From Nageia nagi (lineage: Eukaryota; Pinophyta): 64,000 bases of DNA. Positions 23,323 to 34,457 of the stretch are shown in pieces (within the stretch, counting starts at the first letter, position 1; every line of letters begins with the position of its first letter). The stretch is from contig JBITNC010000001.1 of assembly GCA_050084985.1 (NCBI GenBank), forward strand, positions 48,236,001 to 48,300,000, in the 5' to 3' direction. The notes beneath the pieces are model-generated. The model had not been told where the DNA came from and ran no database searches. It was given only the letters and a program-made list of their open reading frames with translations. The position numbers and the translations under genes were made by a program.

Positions 23323-26300
23323 TTCATGAGGTGGAGTCATGGGATTTTCTTTCAACATTAGTTAGTTTTGGGTTTGAGCCAAAATTGAATACCTAGGCCA
23401 ATTTATCTAAGGATTTTATTTTTCTTATTTCATACAATAAACACCCATTCCTATTGAGATTTATTATTATTCATTACATGATATTCAATAATCAAAACTA
23501 CAATCAAAGTGGCGACATGAGGTTTGAACTTCCCTACCATGAAGGGATAATTTTTTTATTTTTTGAGTAATGAATTGAAACCAATAACAAGTATTAGGAA
23601 AGTTAATATAAACTACCATTTTCCTAATAATTGTATATCCTAATTCAATGTAAATGAACACTTTCAAGTCCTTATAAAGGTCAATTGCAACATAAATATG
23701 CTTGTGACAATTCACAACATAGAACTTGAGTTGCTCCATGTAAATAAAATCCCCAATAGGAGTAACCTAAGTCTTAAGAAAACATGAAGAGAATATGAAA
23801 GATATGAGAATACAACATAGATTGGTACGTTAAAGAAAAAATCATTAGTATTGATTAGTAAAATGTAACCTCAAGGGTTTGGTCTGGTCATGTTCTCCAT
23901 TACCTACAACAATAGGGTTCTTGAAAGAGCTAAGGTTGGTAGGAAAATATGCTCATGGGAGTTTCTACTCAATATTTAGATTATAAGCTAGTTCCTATCT
24001 ATGTAAAAGGTCAAAATTAATTGAAAAGAGATTAAAAGGTAAAGGTAACAAGAAAGAGGATAAATAAATTAAATACATAAAACAAATTAAAACTAATTAG
24101 CCTAAGCATTACCGCATAGGAAGCAATCCATAGACAAGATTAGGAATAGTAAACTACATTACTCTTGGGGTCTCATAGGTGTAGTACATAGTCACAACTT
24201 AAGACAATGTTTCATACATAATATCCATAAGATAAAATAAACAACCATAAATTGCAAAGGGCAAACTATAATTGCATTGTATTATCATCTATGAAATCAT
24301 TTCATACACTGAGAAACCTTGCTAAAATTTTTGACCCCATGGATCTCTAACAATCCACTATTTATACCATTCTTTTTATAGATGAGTGGTTTTCCACTAT
24401 TACTACCCTTAATTGCTCTATTGACTAAGAATAGAAACAAGAATTAGTTACAAATATACAACTTCAATTTACAACTATGCTAGATTACATAGTAACTAAG
24501 TATAATCAACATGAATGCTTAGGAATCTGTAGACTTTGAATCTCTGTACTTTCTCAACTACAATCCCACAAATTTATCATTAATTGTATCCTATTGCAAC
24601 TATAGTTGATTATCGAGGTATGATCTATCAGCTTGATTGGTACAATTTTTATCCATGCTCTATCAATAACCATCTAACTCTTTGTAACTATTTACGAATA
24701 TCATTGTAGCTTCAAGTTGTGAGAACTATAAGGGAAATGAAAGATATAACATTGAAACCTATAAAGCCCTAGGGGTCAAACACTCTTGATTGAGTGTACC
24801 CAAGTGTTCCCCTTATCTCACAATTTTCTTTTCAACTTAGTGGGTCTTACTTGCTCTGATGAGTTCTATTGGTCAACTGGGAGTTACCTTATCACTCATT
24901 GATTTTTAAAAAAAGATGTGATATCATCACTCAAAATTGGTGGGGTCTACAAAATGGACTCATTAAAACATTTCCCGCTATGTGGTCCCTTGGTAACACT
25001 TGTTAATGTACTAACTCAATGCCAACTAATTTTTGGTGTATAGTGCAACTTCTTCTTTGGAAATCCATAGGATCTAGAACATTACCCATTGACTCATATT
25101 ATAATATTACCCAGAAAGAATACCTGAGTCTATAAAATCTAGATCTTATAGACTTAGAATCCTTTAAGACCTGGATTTAGACTTAGACACTTACTTTCCT
25201 TACATATTACCTCCTAGATAGGACTAAAAAAAAAATAAAACTACCTTTTAACCTCAAACCTATGTACAGTTACTCATGAGGACCCAACTATGTACTATAA
25301 AAAATATACAAGACTTATTTACATAACAACATTGGCTAATAAAACCTGGAAAAGACTTAACTAGCTTTAAGGATTGATACTCATTATTATGGATTATTTA
25401 CAATTCTAATCCAAAAGTAGACAAACAATGCTTTCCTTGAACAAAATGGTGATTTTAACTAACATTTACAAAATTAAGACTCGATAATGTAAACATGACC
25501 CGAATTTTTCTAGACTTAACAAAACTTGATAAAAATAACTAAGGACTATACACCTATTGCAATACTTACAAAAGAATGAAAGGGGAGTAAGAAATAGGAA
25601 TTAAAAGCATGGATCTTATTGAGAAAGAATAAAATAATAGCATTATACTATCATCCTTACAGAGTGTAATTCTGAAAGAATAACAATCTTCTAGTAGCTC
25701 TCGGGGTCTTCAGCTTGTTGAAGAATAGAACCTTTATTTGCTACTTCTACTTGCTTTCACAAATGTATCTTTTGGTAGGACATCTAATGATGGAATTAAG
25801 TCTAAAGGAAGTAGAGATTGCAACTTCTTATACATATCATTTAAATCCTAATTATCGACTTGTGAAAAAATAGGGCATGCTTGTATCTTACCTAAATTTG
25901 CTCTAAAGCTCATCAACACATTCTCTAATCTTCTAACATACAAGAATCTTGATATTGCTTCCTAAGTTAGGTCATTTATTGCTTATAGGTTTGAAATTTA
26001 TTTCTTAGATAATGACTATTCTAAAAGTTATTTGGTATTCACCACCCATCGATCAATGCTAACCTATACATCTGGTTCTTTCCATAGTTTGGGAGCCTTT
26101 AATTGGACTAAAGAATGAAAGAATTTATTTACAAAGCTGATCTCTATTTTTAATTAATGTTTCTCCAAGTCTACAATAAACACTAAATCTTGCAAATCAT
26201 AGATATCCTTGGTCCTTCCTAGAATGGTTTATCTGGGCCTTGGAGTAATTATGGCCAAATCTTTATTGATTAAGGCCTTAAGCCAACTTTCACTACTACA

Positions 26301-26459
26301 TTTAATGGATTTTGCATCAACTAATGTGTCAAAACCTAGTGTATTTTTCTTTCTTTTTTTTGGCATTGAGTTGATGCCTCATGTGATGCTAAGGTTAGTG
26401 TCAACCCATGTGTTAAGAAATGCATCATAACATTGTTTTCTTTCATCATTCAAAACATC
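23323..26459. other. No gene recognised; weak coding-like stretch 25,690-26,230
   Basis: Mostly unassigned AT-rich DNA. On the minus strand one frame between about 26,230 and 25,735 gives long stretches with few stops, for example DLNDMYKKLQSLLPLDLIPS, but resembles no family I can name; it may be a decayed transposon or gene. A 20-bp match to the LTR end of copia A at 25,789 is too short to call. Confidence 0.25.
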
Positions 26460-26872
26460 AAGATTTTGACTCATAAAACATCAAGATTTTAACTCATAAA
26501 GTTTCAAGTAATTGTATCCAAATGCTTCAAGGTTTTGACTCTTAAAGAGTCAAGATACTGACTCATAAAATGTTAATATTTTGATCATAAAATGTCAATG
26601 TTTTGACTCATAAAGAGTCACTATATTGACTCATAAAATGTCAATATTTTGACTCATAAAGTCTCAAGGTTTTAACTCTTAAAGAGTCAATATACTAACT
26701 CATAAAATTTCAATATTTTGAATCATAAAATATCAATGTTTTGATGCATAAAGAGTCACTATATTGACTCATAAAATGTCAATGTTTTGAATCATAAAGT
26801 GTCAAGGTTTTGACTCATAAAGAGTCAATATACTGACTCATAGAACATCAATATTTTGACTCATAAAGCATA
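26460..26872. repeat. 23-bp satellite, 18 copies, with six-unit higher-order repeat
   Basis: Eighteen head-to-tail monomers of 23 bp (one is 22), consensus near AATATTTTGACTCATAAAATGTC. Monomers 4, 10 and 16 match best, as do 5/11/17, 6/12/18, 7/13, 8/14 and 9/15, so the amplified unit is about 138 bp. Many monomer junctions form TGACTCATAAAGAGTCA, a palindrome around ATAAA, and TGACTCAT is the GCN4/AP-1-like bZIP core. No open frame runs through it. Confidence 0.9.
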
Positions 26873-27152
26873 AATTTTCTCATCATAACTCAAAACAAAT
26901 TAAATTATTTATTATTAATATTTTTATCTCTTTTTGTGTAGTGTATAATACATTCAAATACATTAAATGTAATATATATACCTTTGAGATACATTAAATG
27001 TAAACATAATATATATACATTCAAATAATACATTAAAAGATACATTCAAATTTAAACATATAAGCATAATAAGAATAAAACTTAAAACACATTATGTATA
27101 AATAATATAACATACTAAATTAATAATCATATGTGTATAATCTCAATCAATA

Positions 27153-27290
27153 AAAAAAAAATCCATGCCAAGTGTATAAATGCATGGTAATAGGTTAACA
27201 AAAAATGTCCACACCAAGTGTACAAATGCATGGTAATAGGTCAACAAAAAAATTTCCATGTCAAGTGTACAAATGCATGGTAATGGGTCA
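27153..27290. repeat. 46-bp tandem repeat, three copies
   Basis: Three units built on CCAAGTGTACAAATGCATGG followed by TAATAGGTCAAC and an A-run. The minus-strand open frame at 27143-27418 is largely made of this repeat and is not supported as a gene. Confidence 0.8.
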
Positions 27291-27519
27291 TTCACTATCA
27301 TGACCATGCCTATTGTAATCTTTAACATCATCCATTTTAGCAATTTGCCACCCCTCCTAGTCACCCTTCTCTCATCTGCCCTCCGATTGACCCTTTTCAC
27401 CCTACAAAGAACAATCAACTAAATATTAGTAAATAAGAAAAACTAAAAAATTTATGAGTCAATATTAAAATAATATAATAAATTAAAAAACACTTAAATA
27501 TTACTTGCATTCTCAGAAG

Positions 27520-28420
27520 CTATTTTCAAGACTAGTGCTTGAAAACCATGTTTCGGGGTAAATTTTACTTCATCTTTTGTAGGATATCTACCATATTTAT
27601 CATATTGAAAAAAATATATTTACTTAAATAATATTTTATGCATATAATTTAATTATATAACTATTCATGCATAAAATATGAAATTAATAATTTAATATAC
27701 TTACATATCTTGTTTTGATCCTTAGTTTTCCTGATTTGCTAGACTTATGGGTATATGCCATGGAAGATGTGTTGTATCAAACATGCATAGCTTTTTTAAA
27801 CTGTGATGGTTCAATAATGGATGCTCTACGTGATTCCTCCACCTTTTTCATCATGCTCTTCCACACCTTCTTGTAAACATCTAAAGGCTTACTTCCTTTT
27901 TGTTGATTTTAAGATTTTTTTTTTTTTTATTCCTTATTTTATCTCTCCTCCAATTCAAATTCTTGTCCATATGTTGCAATGCTCATTTTGGGTTCCATGC
28001 ATCACTAAATTCTTTTTTCAAGATATCTATGGCTCTTTGCTTTGCTACAAAAATGCATAATTTTTTAGAAAATGAATTAAAAGATTAAGTAAAATGTACT
28101 ATTAATATTAATTTATAAAAAAAAATTTAATTATAAAATTAAGCATAAAAATTATATATATACTTGTTTCACTTTATTTTTTCCAATCGATATCTATGGT
28201 GGTATCAAACTGATGGAAAATGTGTTTTCTAAGAGTGTTATAAAAAATGTCATGAAAAGAATTTAATAATATTAGTAAATTAATATATTCCAAAATAAAT
28301 ATGTAAATATATATTTCTTAAAATCAATTCTTACCATTCCAATCTTTAATTACAACATCCTTTTCATCCACCTTAATCTCAATGTCATTGGTGCCCTTGC
28401 ATGTTGAAAATATAGTCTCC
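27520..28420 (-). pseudogene. Exon-like fragments of an unidentified gene or DNA transposon
   Basis: On the minus strand several coherent coding segments follow one another, separated by AT-rich, intron-like gaps: NDIEIKVDEKDVVIKDWN (about 28,340-28,395), FYNTLRKHIFHQFDTTIDID (about 28,190-28,250), a segment with QSKEPWIS and KKEFSDAWNPK (about 27,990-28,060), VYKKVWKSMMKKVEESRRAS (about 27,820-27,890), and YTHKSSKSGKLRIKTRYV (about 27,705-27,760). Stops occur between and inside them. The spacing and Lys-rich character recall the conserved second ORF of plant CACTA/En-Spm elements, but no diagnostic motif is visible, so this is a guess. Confidence 0.3.
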
Positions 28421-28694
28421 ATATTGATTGATTGTACATCTACAATTACCACATTACTTAGATTATCTTTATTGAATGTAACATTTAATTAATAAAAGGT
28501 AACTTCAATCAATTTTTTAAAATTAAAAAATAAGTAAAGTCACCATATGGTGATGAGTCCATTGATGATGGTTGATCTACACTAGTAATAGGCCCAATAA
28601 GCCCAGAAGTCCTAGTATATAAAGGCCCAATGCCCATTTGTCTATCAATTTATCTATCAATCTCACTCCTTTGCATTCATTATGTGGCTATTTT

Positions 28695-30114
28695 TGTAAC
28701 AACCCACCCAATGGCATTATTTTACCTCAAGTACTATCGAGGATGTAAATGAAACCATGTTTGAACCATTGCTATGTGCTGATGAATTTTAAGTGAAAAT
28801 ATGTATTGTTTGTTTTAAGTTGATGTTAGCTTTGAGATTGTGTGCGATGTAGGTAACAGGTCGATCTAGCAAAAGAACCATGATGGAGATCCCAAGGAAT
28901 CAGGATGAGTGGTTAAGGGAATGGATTGGTAAGAGTGAGAAAATGATTAGCATTGAATTGCTGATAAACTCATAAGGACCCCTCATAAATCATATAGATG
29001 CACATTTAAAACCATATTTTTGATAATTTCTCTATTTATAGGTGTGAATGTGCACTAATAAATTATCTTATGGATTGAAGGGATCATTGCAGGTAATAGA
29101 TGTGTGTTAAATGATTGATGTACATTTTTAAAGTTTATTAACTACCTATGAAGAATATTCCATTGATTAATTAAACTTAAAGGGTAAGAAAGAACACTTA
29201 TTTTTTCTTAATAATTAGGTTACTTTGGCATTTTCAAAAATAATTGAGTTCTCAACCCCACCCAATTTATTATTTCAAGGTAGATGCAAATGATTTGAAA
29301 TAAAGTTTTGTAGATGTCCCAAAACCTTTACAAAAATATCAACATCTCCACCTTACATGTAAATGTGATGAGATGGAACAATTATTTTTTTCTTAGAAAG
29401 GATTAGCCCCATTTGGCCTATAAATATTGAGGACTTTTAGAAGAATAAGCATTCTCTCATGTTCTTTCCAAGAACTCTGGTTTAGAATTATGTGGAGAAA
29501 AGAATCCTTTCCTTTAAGGCCCGGGTAGTCTCTCTTTTGCTTTTTAATTATTTTGTCTCAAAAATACTTAGTTATGTTATATATTGCATTTATTATAGCT
29601 TAAAGAGAGATAGACTAATTTGATTCTTTATGATAATATTATTTGTAAATTATTATGGAAAAATAATTTATTGTAATTACTTGGTACTCTTACATATGAA
29701 GTTTTGTACAAATGCTTAGACAATTGTGACGCATTTATTTTCATTGAATTGAAGGAAGATATGTCCATTTAACTATTTACTATTTAAAGTACTTTGAAAA
29801 ATACCTCTTTAGAATTATTTGATATTTCTTTATGTAAGGTTTTGTACAATTGTTTAGTTACATTGTAAATCCTTCTTGCATTTGTTATAATTTGTTAAAG
29901 AAAGATGATTTCATAAAAATCTTTATAACATTTATAATATGAAGTACTTGAAAGGGATCCTTTTTTGTTGGTATATAACATGTGAAATTTTGTACTCTTA
30001 CCTAACTATAAAGATAAAGGCACATAACCTTTAATTGCTTGAGAGGAAATGAATAGTTTTCAACTTCTCTTTTGTGGATCTCAATACCTTTTCTAAAGCT
30101 TCCGTGGTGGTACA
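28695..30114 (+). repeat. Gypsy-type LTR, probably solo
   Basis: Begins TGTAACAACCCACCC and may end GTGGTACA, giving TG/CA ends and about 1.4 kb. A TATA box TATAAATA (29419-29426) in the context GGCCTATAAATATTGAGG fits the LTR promoter position. Similar in arrangement to 2294-4000. The 5-bp flanks (ATTTT, ATACG) do not match, so the right boundary is uncertain and no internal region is attached. Confidence 0.4.
29419..29426 (+). promoter_or_regulatory. TATA box in probable LTR
   Basis: TATAAATA preceded by GGCC, about 725 bp from the LTR start, in the position expected of the U3 promoter of a retrotransposon. Confidence 0.4.
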
Positions 30115-30130
30115 ATACGAGAAGAATACT

Positions 30131-30290
30131 AACTAGCTTTGATATAACTCCTTATATATCAAAAAACGTCGAGAGATATCATTTTGAGGTGCCTATCTCA
30201 TTTCTTGGTATTGCTATATCCAAGATAGGCGCCTCGAAATGATATCTCTCGACGTTTTTTGATATATAAGGGGTTATATCAAAGCTAGTT
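30131..30290. repeat. Long hairpin, 67-bp arms, 26-bp loop
   Basis: Arms 30131-30197 and 30224-30290 are complementary with about three mismatches; ends are AACTAGCTTTGATATAA and its reverse. The arm cores contain AACGTCGAGAGATATCATTT. The loop is TCATTTCTTGGTATTG plus ten more bases. It could be a foldback/MITE-like element or a hairpin small-RNA locus. No clear target duplication is visible at the ends. Confidence 0.9.
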
Positions 30291-30421
30291 ATTATTTTCT
30301 AATAACTATTGTTGAACACATCCTAAGATTATTATTAAGATTCATGATATCATCGTTTATTATTCAATAAAATGTAATTACATAAAATATCTAAGGAAAC
30401 CAAACATTTCTCATCCTTATC

Positions 30422-30538
30422 AGGAGACAACTCTGCCATCATAGCATAAGATCATTTGGATCTTTTTAACACGTGAAACGATAAATGTGGAGATGAGGAG
30501 ACAACTCTGCCATCATAGCATAAGATCATTTGGATCTT
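30422..30538. repeat. 43-bp direct repeat, 74-bp spacing
   Basis: AGGAGACAACTCTGCCATCA and the following 23 bases occur identically at 30422-30464 and 30496-30538. The 31 bases between hold AACACGTGAAAC, a G-box-like CACGTG core. Identity suggests a recent local duplication. Confidence 0.85.
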
Positions 30539-30559
30539 GTTGCATATGACGTATCTTCA

Positions 30560-31640
30560 CAGTAGTAAAAGAAAGAACATTGGGCATGGCCCTCACCATT
30601 CTTTGTAAGTATGAACTGGAGAGACTGAACTTGTGTTCTTTCTTCTCTTAAATAAAATTTATGTATTTTTTCATCCTCTTAAATATTTTTGAAATTTTTT
30701 AGTTATATTTTTTATTATACCTATAATATTTTTTTCTTATAACATAAAATTATAATATTATGACAGAACGCATACACAACAATTTTCGGTAAGAGGTTTA
30801 TCGAGCCAGCAAAAAACTATGGCGATAATGTGGACTCACATGCGACATTTTGCTCCCCCACTCCACCTTCCATGCTGCAGCTATAGAAACGCCTCTCGGC
30901 ATAATAAAAGTTTTCGATTCTAGATTTAGACATGACTACTAGATTTGAATTGCCCTCACCTTCTCATAAAAACCTTCATCCTGTGTGTATTTTGTAATCT
31001 AACTTTATGATAAGATCTTGTGTAGTTATCTACATCTTACATACATACCTCTCGGCCTCATATTATGTGATCATTGTAAGCCATGAAACTCTACTTATAT
31101 CATTTATTTTGATAAACTATTCCTGGTCCTTGTGTATTCCTCATGTTTGCATATATAAATATTTGACATTCACATCTAGAATATTTGAAAAGAAACATTT
31201 GCAACTACTTTTTAATGGATTTCCATACTTTCTTCTAGTGCTCCCATTTCGTCACACGCTGGAAAAGTACTGATAAAACTTTTAGAGTTTGAATTACCTC
31301 TGAAATCATTGCATCCCATGAGAATGTATCTCAGGCATTTTCCACTCAACCTTTGAGCTCTTTGCTCGATTCCGATCTGTGTATATTTTAGGATCATTCT
31401 TGAAGTTCTATACTTATTAGATCTTAGGTTAAATAATTCCACATTCTACGCCATCAGAACACTCTCAACCGCAATAATCGATGAGAAACCACTTTCATCT
31501 GCTCTTTGATGGATCTCCATATTTTTTCTGAAACTCTCGCGGTAATGCTGGCAAGGCTTTCAAAGGTAATCTTTCAAAGGTCCTCACTTCACTCTTTATG
31601 TCATTTCATTAGTTCATTACGCATTCCTGTGTGACTAGTT
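30560..31640 (-). other. GC-richer region with duplicated exon-like segment
   Basis: Less AT-rich than the flanks. The minus strand has two similar segments, KKVWKSIKK (about 31,205-31,235) and EKIWRSIKEQMKVVSHRLL (about 31,470-31,535), about 290 bp apart, plus an open frame at 31212-31442. No family recognised; it may be a fragment of a tandemly duplicated gene or transposon. Confidence 0.25.
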
Positions 31641-34457
31641 TTTCGAAGGAGGTATTTTCAAAATCCACTATGAATGATATAATGTATTAATTATAAAATT
31701 AATTTCTTTCTTTCAACATATTCTCCCTTGAAAAAACTCTGCTATTCACAAAAAAACATTTCCAAGAGGCATATTGTCAAACAAACCTGTGACATATAAC
31801 CACTTTGTCCGTAAATAGTGCCCAAAATATTTCATTTTATGATACTTTCTATTAAACAATGCATAGGAGTTTTTCCATGTTTCCGTTTTACAAATTGAGT
31901 GATTAACTACAAATGCCCACACTATCCTAACATACCCATTTAATTAAGCTTTTGATAGTATTAAGTATGGTAGCTCTCTGTCAAACTGATGGTGTCCGAG
32001 ACTACAATATGTCAAACATTTAGTGAAATCATTAAAATCATTTTGAAATATTGCCTCACCGGTATTCCAACAGGAGTCCTTCAATAATATGTAATGTCAA
32101 TGTTTCTTTGGGTTTTAATTAAGATTTTAGAAAATGTTCCTTACAACAATGAATCAGTTTGAAAGATATTTAGAATGTAAACCATTTATAGTATAAAAAG
32201 GGGTTAAATAAATAATAATAAAGGTAGATGTATGAAAGATAGTAAATCTAAGGAATACCATGTGCTTCTATCGAGTTAATTTGTTAGATGATCATATTTA
32301 GTAGTTATATCTTCGAGTATGGAATTTTAAATATAATATTTAAATTTTTATAAGGTAGAGTGTTAAAGGTTTTACGATTTATTAAAATTAATTCATTTAT
32401 GAGGGTCAAAGATATAAATTTGATGAATTTAATTAATCTTAAAACTAAGGGTAGTATATAAGTGCTTGGAAAAGTTTAGATTTCAAGTATTTATTTTGAA
32501 AGTTAATTTAATTTTAGTTAATAATTTTAAATATATTAAGAAGGATTTCAATTCTTTTTATAGTGGCTTAGAAAATAATTATTGAAAATAGACCACTTGA
32601 GGTAATTTTTGAAGTTAAATAAATAAATATATATAGATATATGTATGTATACCTATTCATTCGAGTTGGATTTAATAATACAGGTAGAGAATATGTGAAT
32701 CATTGTAATTTTTGAATCAAAGAAAATTTATTGAGTTATTTAGATCGAATGCAAGAAGCATAGTATTTGTTGGAAATACTATAAAAAAAATATTAATGAA
32801 TATAGATACTAATTGATTTTAAAAAATATCTCCATAATTAAATTTGCAAAGCATGAAATATGATAAGGTTCTTCATGATTAATAGACCTTCAATGAATCT
32901 TGATTAAATGTTTCTCTTAATAATATTATATTCTATGATCGAGGAAGAGAGGTAACTTCATCAAAGGCATAAAACCTCTTGAGAACACAAATAAGATAGG
33001 TTCTGAATAGATGATGAGTTAAATTGGTTGTAAAAAAATTGGATGAATTAAAGTATGATCCAAAAATGATGAACTATCTTGATCCTCCCATGCTCGAGAT
33101 CCATTCCTAGTCCTTATGACTAGTCATCCATGGAAACCTCGGAGTTTATGTGAAAAGAAGATAGTATGGGAACCTATGAAGATCCCTCCTTTTCATGGAG
33201 TTTGAAGAAACACAAGTGATGTATTTAAATTATTATACTTATCATGTTGTAATGTAACCAAGAAGTATAGAATAGAAAGAAAAGTTATTATCTCCTTTCA
33301 TGTTATATTCATGTAGGATTTTGTAATACAATGGTGATCCATGATCTTACATAATATGTACATATAATGTAGAACTTGTAAAGAATTATAAATTCTACGA
33401 TCTAGAAAGAATTTACTAGAACTTTGAGATGATGAATTATGAATAAACATTAAGTAAATTTGACAAATGTTTTTGTTAAACTCATCTTAGGTAGTCAAGA
33501 ATGGTCAATACTATAATTAATTCTTGCTCCAAATTTAGAATGCAAGGAATTAGAACTTAAAATTTATGTTTAGAATCAATTAAAAAATATTAGGGACCCT
33601 GTTGGGTATAAATGGGATCAAATGGGATAGTTTGAGGATACTACAGGAAATAATTTGGGATGGTTGGGATTATTATGGGGTCTAAATCATAAGACTTCTT
33701 GAAAAAAGGGTTCATACTTAAACTAGTGATATATATATTCTCTCAAGATAAAAGGTACAAAAGAATATAATAAATTTTATTTGGGTAATAAAAATCAATA
33801 TCTCATTCAAATAACGTAAGGGATGATCATCAAGAGTATCCCTCGCAAGCAAAGGCATGAATATCTGGTGGATGTATGCTTGTACTTACAAAGAAAGGAT
33901 GAGAACTAAATAAATTCAATAAGGTATCATTATATAATACATGTGGGATATAAGTCTATAGTAAATCCTTAAGTTGATAAATAAATAAATGGTCCTAAAT
34001 TTAGGGGTTTAAATGGTGAAAGTTTGAGTTGTGTTAAAATTTTATATAGTTTGGCCACCGTCTTACTCTACTAAAAAGGTAAAAAAAATAAAATTAATTT
34101 TTATTTTGAAATGGATGTTATTAAATAAAAATTGAATAAAACACATTCATAAATAAATACTTACAAAACCCTTCTTGCTTACAGTTGAATTTGGAGGTTT
34201 TGGCTTCTTTCCCCTCTTATCATTGGTCATGATAATCACTAAATAAAGATAATAACAAAAAATAATATTATTATAAAAATTTAAACTAATCAATTTAATA
34301 AACGTAACATAGTATGCCAATATTAAATTTATAAAGGTTATCATCGGGACACACTGTAATATAAATATGATGGAAGAAATTTAGGATGTTAACTTTGTAA
34401 ATGCAACATCCTCTGTTGTTTTAAACTATGTCAATCAGTTACAATAATATTTATGAG
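31641..34457. other. No gene recognised; AT-rich
   Basis: No motif on either strand. The short frame at 34147-34344 (minus) is low-complexity. Nothing periodic seen. Confidence 0.4.

Noticed and set aside
25789-25810. Fragment of a copia A LTR (TGATGGAATTAAGNCTAAAG)
   Set aside because: Only about 20 bases match and the flanks diverge at once; may be chance.
26460-26872. CRISPR-like array of short repeats
   Set aside because: Repeats are head-to-tail with no unique spacers, and the setting is a plant nuclear genome.
27821-28088. Plus-strand frames with Phe-rich, membrane-like sequence
   Set aside because: They are antisense to the Lys-rich exon-like fragments, whose AAA/AAG codons read as Phe/Leu on the other strand.
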